Shown: positions 58,941 through 64,000 of the stretch, piece after piece
How positions within the stretch are numbered: the first letter of the stretch is position 1
Layout of the letters: every line of letters starts with the position of its first letter
Source: Dinochytrium kinnereticum
Lineage: Eukaryota; Chytridiomycota; Chytridiomycetes; Chytridiales; Chytridiaceae
Assembly: GCA_027604005.1 (NCBI GenBank)
Contig: JADGJT010000001.1
Coordinates: forward strand, 210,171-274,170
Length of the DNA: 64,000 nt
Direction of reading: 5' to 3'
The notes under the pieces: model-generated
Databases searched by the model: none
Told to the model about the DNA's origin: nothing
The model's input: only the letters and a program-made list of their open reading frames with translations
Translations under genes and position numbers: made by a program

Positions 58941-59710
58941 TCACCTCCTCCCAGCAAACCCAGTCTTCTTCTTTCCCTTCCCCTTCTTGACTCCCGCAGC
59001 AGCCGTCACTTTCCTTGACTTGCTCTGGGCCCTCTGCTTCCTCTTGTACTGGTTCTTTGTCAACATTATCTTTTCCCTCTCCGCCTTGGTTAATTTGGGT
59101 GTCGAGATTTCTGTCATCATGGCGTCGGTTTCTTCAGCAGCGGGGGTAAGTTCAGGGGCGGAGGCGGAGGCGGGGGGAGCGTCAGAGTCCATGGGCTTGG
59201 CGCTTACGACAGCTTGAGCTTCTGCAAGACGTGCCAGGCGAGCATCTTCAGTTGCTTTGAAGACCTGTTGGATTTTGAAATGTTAAGGATTGAACGCAGA
59301 GTAGCAAAGAAAGATTATTCAGAAGATGGGGTGATATCCAGCCCATTTGAACATCTAAAGATCCAGATATAATTCGATCATCATAATCTTTCGTTGGCTC
59401 GTGGACCTTAAGAAAAACGTCAATCCGAGGATCCAACCGCAACGACGCATTGATTCCTTCGTATCCATATGTGCAGCCGGTAAGTTTGAAGGCTGAGCAC
59501 TGATATAGCCGCCATGCAACATCATCATACCAAGGCCATCCTTTACTGCCATATCAAAACCAACTTTCAGCGACATTTCCCATCCTTCGCTCCAAGATGA
59601 TCATAGACCACAAGAGGAATACTAGAGCAGTGACATGCAGTCAGCCTCACCTCTTCCCTCTTGATTGTTCGGAAGTGCTTCTTGGTCTTCGACCTAATAC
59701 TTTTGCCCAT
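58941..59710 (-). CDS. LLPH/DUF2423-like ribosome biogenesis protein
   Basis: Small basic nucleolar protein of the LLP-homologue/DUF2423 family. Two exons, 59710-59651 and 59264-58941, give 127 residues. The N-terminus MGKSIRSKTKKHFRTIKREE matches the family's signature M-[AG]-K-S-[LI]-R-S-K. The second exon continues VFKATEDARLARLAEAQ and ends in a Lys/Arg-rich tail (LTKNQYKRKQRAQSKSRK, VKKGKGKKK). A central acidic/Ala-Pro stretch links them. The intron (59265-59650, 386 nt) is much longer than most in the window and contains a candidate box C/D snoRNA on the same strand. Confidence 0.85.
59309..59392 (-). ncRNA. Candidate intronic box C/D snoRNA
   Basis: Lies inside the LLPH-like gene's single intron on the coding strand. 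Reading 5'-3' on the minus strand there is GAAAGATT, then a perfect box C (ATGATGA, plus positions 59378-59384), about 55 nt of spacer, a perfect box D (CTGA, 59319-59322), then ATAATCTTTC. The 10 bases at each end (59383-59392 and 59309-59318) are exact reverse complements, forming the terminal stem that defines this RNA class. Size (about 84 nt) and a host gene linked to ribosome biogenesis fit an intron-encoded methylation guide. The guide would be the bases just before box D (CACCCCATCTT); I could not match it to a known rRNA site from memory. The internal C'/D' boxes are degenerate. Confidence 0.65.
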
Positions 59711-60001
59711 AGTGTTGCTGGTGGCAGTTGGAAACACAAAAAAAAAAAAAAAAAAGCCTGACAAGCTGCAAATAGGAGCACACACACTGGGCTCTTTCAT
59801 TTCAATTACGCGCAATCAATGATTTAAAATCATAGCACCAGAAACAGAAAAGACATTGAAACACGGAGTTTTCTAATCACGAAAACGAAGCATTGCAAAC
59901 ACCGAACTCAAGCTTCCAAAGGTGATATGAATATCGTGCAAACAATCAACGAGCGTTTCCAGTGTTTATAAAAAAATGGATATGGCAAACAATCTATGAA
60001 T

Positions 60002-62463
60002 CTAGACCCCCACCGAGCCAAATCCAGTAACTGATCCGCTGGCAACAGTCCCTGCCTTCTCAGGCGCCACTATACCCACTACGGAGCCTGAAGATGCGTC
60101 GGGGAACTGGTAGCAAAGGGGATAAAATCTATAATTAGCCAAATACTGAACCAAAGAAAAATCTACTTATTGATGAAAGGAAACGGAAGGGAAAAACAAG
60201 AATAGTGGGGGCAACTTACCAGGCTATTGACAATATCATAATTCAACTTCTTTGATAGTTGTTTTTTGGCGCTCACTAGCGATTGTGCCGCCTCCTGAGC
60301 CGTCGTGCTGGCAGTCGAGTTTCCATCCCTTTTCTTGCGGGGGCGCTTGGGCTTTGGTCCCGTCCCATTCTTTTCAGCAAGGGCTTTGGCTAAACAGAGG
60401 AGAAACATCGATCAGTGAATAAATTAAGATAACCAAGCTACAAAGCGAGAAATGGCTTGGCGGTATACCTGCGTTTTTAACGATCCAATCAGCGTTCTCA
60501 TCAACCCAATATTGGGTTTTAATCTCAATTTCCTCATCCGTGAGCTTGACGTTCATAATCTCAATATCGTCGTCAAGATCTCCAAGATCCTCTTCATCCG
60601 CGTCCATTTGTATACCCTCTTAGAGTTCGAAGTAAAAAACAGAAGGGAAGTTTGTGAATACATAGCTAAAGATAAAGACGCCATAAAATGATTACCTCCT
60701 TCAGCAATACTGGCCAGAGCTGAACTTCCAAGTACAGCCCGAAACTCTTCCTCGTCATCAATATCTTCTAATTCATCTCCAAACCCCATAATGTTTGCAA
60801 AAGCCACTCTAGGCCCCTCATCTTCCTCTATATATTCTTCATCATATCCATCATCGACAAATCCAGGGATCGGAAATCCGAGTTCGTCGACTCCACGTTT
60901 GCGCTTTAATGACGGAGAGCCATCTGTGATAGCAAGAGTGGTAGAGGAGTCGATGGACTTGCTTTTCTTTTTATGAACAAAGGAGGGGGGATCCGCAGCT
61001 TCTTCCAGCATGAGAGTTTGAAAATCTTCGACGCTCAAAGCACTGCTAGGGGTGTTTTTGAAATCGGCCAGCCTATTACCAGAAAAAAAGAAATCAGAAT
61101 CGATAAATACAGTGATATAAAATCCCACTTCTTTGTTATACCCTCCCAAAATAAACAGAACATAGAAGATAAAAAAGAAAACCAACCGATTTCTTAGGGT
61201 GGTCTCACAAATCTTCATGACCTTAACTAATTCCCAAGTACTCCTCTTAAATCCATTCATTCTAGCTGCGATATACAAGCAAGCACCGCAGATACCCGAA
61301 GGACGCCTTCCTTTCGTAATCCAATCCCTATCCATTCGACTGACGAGCCGAGAAGCATCCCTAACGACTTCTTGATAGCGATCCTCAAATTCAAGTTTTG
61401 CTGCAAAACGTGCAATGTAGAGCATAGGGTCGACGAGGGGGATATCGTGCAGTTTCAGTGTTGCTACGAGGCGAATAAAGGTTGCGCCGAGAATATAAAC
61501 GTTTATCTGGGAAAGTGAGGGTTAGTTCAAGTGTACTAGAAAAGGAGAAAGCAACAAAAAAAAAGCGAGCTTACTCTCAAGTTCTCTGAAAAGTCGATTA
61601 ACATGTGCGACAACTTTTCCTGTCTGCAAACAATATACAGGCACGCCGATGCGACGTTATTCGCCCTCCTACCCTTTGTGAAGTTTTCTATAACGGCAAG
61701 GTTGAAGTAACGCTGAGCGGCCTCAATCTGACGATCACTCATGCGCATTTGGTTCCCAATTTGTGCAATTCGACGATGCCCTGCAATAAGGGTTGCACTG
61801 TAAGAGTTCTTAAACCAGAAAAATCCTTAAACAAACCATTTGCTATGGTAACTTCACGGGATTCTACAGAGTTCATTCGGACGGGTCCAGAAGCGCCACC
61901 ACGATTACTCGCCCATGCTATTCTCCAGTGCATTGGTCAGAAGAGATATTTGTAAGTCTTAACCCCAAAAGATATCCTTCAAAGAGAAGACATTGAGGGC
62001 GGGTATGGAAGCAGATTGCATCAATGTCAAAAACCTACATGAATCAAGGTTCACCCTCACACCATCTGCCACTGTTCCTCCCTTTGCAGTTTCCGAAAAA
62101 GTGGCCTCTGAAACGATGGCATTTTCTTCCAACACCTATAGAGTTTCAAACCAGGAAACATGTGAGAATCTATGCGATCAGTCGATCCCACAAACTATGC
62201 AAACGCAACACCAAAAACAACAGAAACCCCCATCTCCAGTTCATCCCTACCTCTCCACACTCCACACAAACTGAATGCCCCAAATTGGCCTCATACTCAA
62301 TATTGTTCGAGCCACATTTGCAGGAAGTTCTGCTTGATGGAGCGGATGCTGATGATGAAGAGCCAGCTGAGCGAGAAGATGATTGTGAGATGCCAAAGTT
62401 GCCGCTTGAGTGGATCGAGGAGAGGGTGGACGAGGTGCTGCCGAGACTTCCAAGTAGTGGCAT
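60002..62463 (-). CDS. BRF1: TFIIIB subunit BRF1 (TFIIB-related factor)
   Basis: RNA polymerase III initiation factor that recruits the polymerase to tRNA and 5S genes. Nine exons (62463-62251, 62135-62063, 61917-61837, 61780-61575, 61506-61187, 61072-60696, 60618-60469, 60389-60220, 60106-60002) give about 564 residues. An N-terminal zinc ribbon (CKCGSNN, CVECGEVLEENAIVSEATF) is followed by two cyclin-like repeats: RIAQIGNQMRMSDRQIEAAQ..NNVASACLYIVCRQ, and LHDIPLVDPMLYIARFAAKL..RRPSGICGACLYIAARM. The BRF1-specific C-terminal part contains VKLTDEEIEIKTQYW, which matches the BRF homology block that contacts TBP, and a basic PKPKRPRKKRDG. The first zinc knuckle is C-x-C rather than the usual C-x2-C. 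Frame continuity is good at every junction. Confidence 0.92.
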
Positions 62464-64000
62464 CCTGTATTTGAGAGCCGCACTTACAGCTGGTCTATTT
62501 GGTTGAAGCGGAGGGAACCCTTAGGCTATCTCTTGGAAGGGAACAGGACTAAGTAGAGGGTGGCTTCTGAACTGTGAAAAATTTTCTTCAACTTGACAAA
62601 CGACATGCAGCGGGAAGGAGGTCATGGATGCTCAGTTGGGATTCACCTAAGTTACCGTACTGCGTTTACGAGGACGGAGTTAAGAAGCTTCAAGCCATAA
62701 TCGGATTGGAAGTGGGCTGGTCTGGCGTCGACTTGGGTTGGACGTTTGGAGATCAAATTGTACTGGAAAGATGTTTTTGAAAGCCTTTTGAACTTTGCAT
62801 GGCATGAGCTTTTCAAGCTAACCCTTACCTGCTGACAATAGTTGAAGTTTTTTTGTATTTGTCCCAGTATCATTCTTTTCACTTCACCGTCAGGAGCAGA
62901 ATACTAGCCCCCACCATCATTATTCCAATATCACCAGGGTATGTAATCCAATACACTTTTCCATTTGGAATTGTCTCGAGCTCCACAATGGTCATGTATG
63001 GGCCTTTTCTTAATTATTCTTCTCAATGAAGATAAAAGCATAAGCGTTTCAAAATAGAACTAAATAAGAAGTGTTAAGAATTCTCGTAAGATCACCATTT
63101 TGCTCCTCAGCCTCTCTCTTAGGAAAAAGAATTATATCTGATGAATTTCAAATTAATGAAGCTGCAAGCTTTAGTGTTTGGATGGATGCCAACCAAACTT
63201 CCTTCGAATTACATATTCCTACAACCACAAAGCTGACACCTGGAAAGGTCAGCAGGTTGCATCCAACAAATTACATATTCCTACAACCACAAAGCTGACA
63301 CTTGGAAGGGTCAGCAGGTTGCATCCAAATTCAAAGTAATACTTCCCAAGGCGCAAAACTTCTTCACAATCACGAGGAGCCACATATCATGAGTATGCCG
63401 CGTTGCTGGCACTTTGTGAATAGGCCAACGATGGAGCGCTGATTTTTGCTGTTTTTGACTCATCGATGATGGTGCGTGGTTTTCTGGTTGCGAAATGGCC
63501 ATAAAGACCAGAGGTTCAACAGTGGATAGCTAGAACCACCTCAAGGTACATCTAATACAAGCCAAACGGATGTCGAAATCTATTCACGAGCGTGGGCCAA
63601 AGAAAAGCTGGATCTACGGATTGCATTTTTTGTTTTCTCTCATTTTCGTTCCAGCTTTTCAATATAATATTGAACGTTCGGAAAATAAAAACTACTAATC
63701 TTGTTGATATGCAGGCTATTTTTGTCGATGCGAAAAGGGCCGAATCAGCATTTCTCTCGTTACCTAATGCTGGTTTCATCATGAGGACCACAAGAATGCA
63801 AATGATTGGGATTTTCAGCAACAACTTATCTGGTTTGGTATTTCCTTTTTCTTGCTTTTCCTTCGCTCACCATTTCCTCTGGGACCTCATGTACTTAAAA
63901 GATATTTAGTGTGGGTCAAAAGGGGCCGGGGACATGGGGACAACGCCGGGGACTTCATCAGTGGGACAAGCTTCAAGATATCCGCTCCAATCCTTTACTA
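62464..64000. other. Gene-poor right end of the window
   Basis: About 1.5 kb with no recognisable gene on either strand. Short frames (62574-62780, 63071-63298, 63592-63909, minus 63552-63824) show no domains, and none has convincing start and splice context. It contains the BRF1 promoter and a 62-bp tandem duplication. Confidence 0.4.
63207..63330. repeat. 62-bp direct tandem duplication
   Basis: The sequence beginning AATTACATATTCCTACAACC near 63207 recurs at 63269 with a 62-bp period. The copies differ at only a few positions (for example ACACCTGGAAAGG against ACACTTGGAAGGG). The second copy degenerates at its end near 63330. It lies in noncoding sequence. Confidence 0.9.

Noticed and set aside
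59355..59576. 73-residue minus-strand frame inside the LLPH intron
   Set aside because: It overlaps the snoRNA candidate and intron sequence, and joining it breaks the family-like junction REE-VFKATEDARL.
59510..59650. Second snoRNA in the same LLPH intron
   Set aside because: There are box C-like ATGATGA and CTGA elements, but no paired terminal stem and no correctly spaced box pair.
63552..63909. Possible gene at the right edge (signal-peptide-like minus frame or plus frame after a TGCAG acceptor)
   Set aside because: No ATG start in a sensible context and no recognisable domain; it could be part of a gene beyond the window but cannot be supported.
1..64000. tRNA genes, rRNA and transposon open reading frames
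   Set aside because: No B-box-like GGTTCGAATCC outside coding sequence, no rRNA-like stretches, and no reverse transcriptase, integrase or transposase motifs were noticed. A tRNAscan and repeat search would be decisive.

Overview
The window is nuclear DNA of an early-diverging, zoosporic fungus, most likely a chytrid. It carries spliced genes with many short GT-AG introns (about 42-100 nt) and fungal housekeeping factors: a Fcf2-type rRNA processing protein, BRF1, a Rox3/MED19 mediator subunit, a Swi3/SMARCC remodeller subunit and an LLPH/DUF2423 protein. It also carries a cell-wall chitin deacetylase and secreted tyrosinase and lipase genes. Alongside these are genes typical of flagellated eukaryotes: a CFAP206 axonemal protein and two ADCY10-like (soluble adenylyl cyclase) genes. 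I resolved gene models by hand from splice signals and reading-frame continuity. The coordinates given span introns, and exon lists are in the evidence.

Layout. 1-1427 (-): Max-like bHLH-zipper factor, cut by the window edge. 3316-7418 (+): PH-domain low-complexity protein. 8746-12091 (+): secreted tyrosinase with N-terminal ricin-like lectin repeats. 12291-13379 (-): unrecognised protein. 14043-16382 (+): Swi3/SMARCC. 17113-18794 (+): GPI-anchored chitin deacetylase. 19689-23233 (+): BTB protein with a split SPRY domain. 23548-25647 (+): MED19/Rox3. 26199-33297 (+): ADCY10-like cyclase A. 33441-34696 (+): class 3 lipase. 34852-35575 (+): small multi-pass ER protein. 35758-38739 (-): CFAP206. 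38789-39707 (+): BCL7-like protein. 39824-40877 (-): Fcf2. 42019-45512 (+): PWWP-like protein. 46117-49476 (+): second PH-domain protein with four copies of a short motif. 49833-51722 (-): DHHC palmitoyltransferase. 51759-58277 (-): ADCY10-like cyclase B. 58941-59710 (-): LLPH-like protein with a candidate box C/D snoRNA in its intron. 60002-62463 (-): BRF1. 62464-64000: no gene recognised.

The most notable content is the pair of ADCY10-like cyclases on opposite strands about 18 kb apart. Both have two cyclase domains, a P-loop NTPase and a long helical tail, and they share intron positions. Both keep the metal-binding Asp pair in the first cyclase domain and the Asn/Arg pair in the second. 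Other points worth a second look are the lectin-tyrosinase architecture, a BCL7-like SWI/SNF candidate in a fungus, the intronic snoRNA candidate with a 10-bp terminal stem, a SPRY domain interrupted by about 330 residues, and very tight gene spacing (36 and 49 bp) around the cyclase/DHHC and CFAP206/BCL7 pairs.
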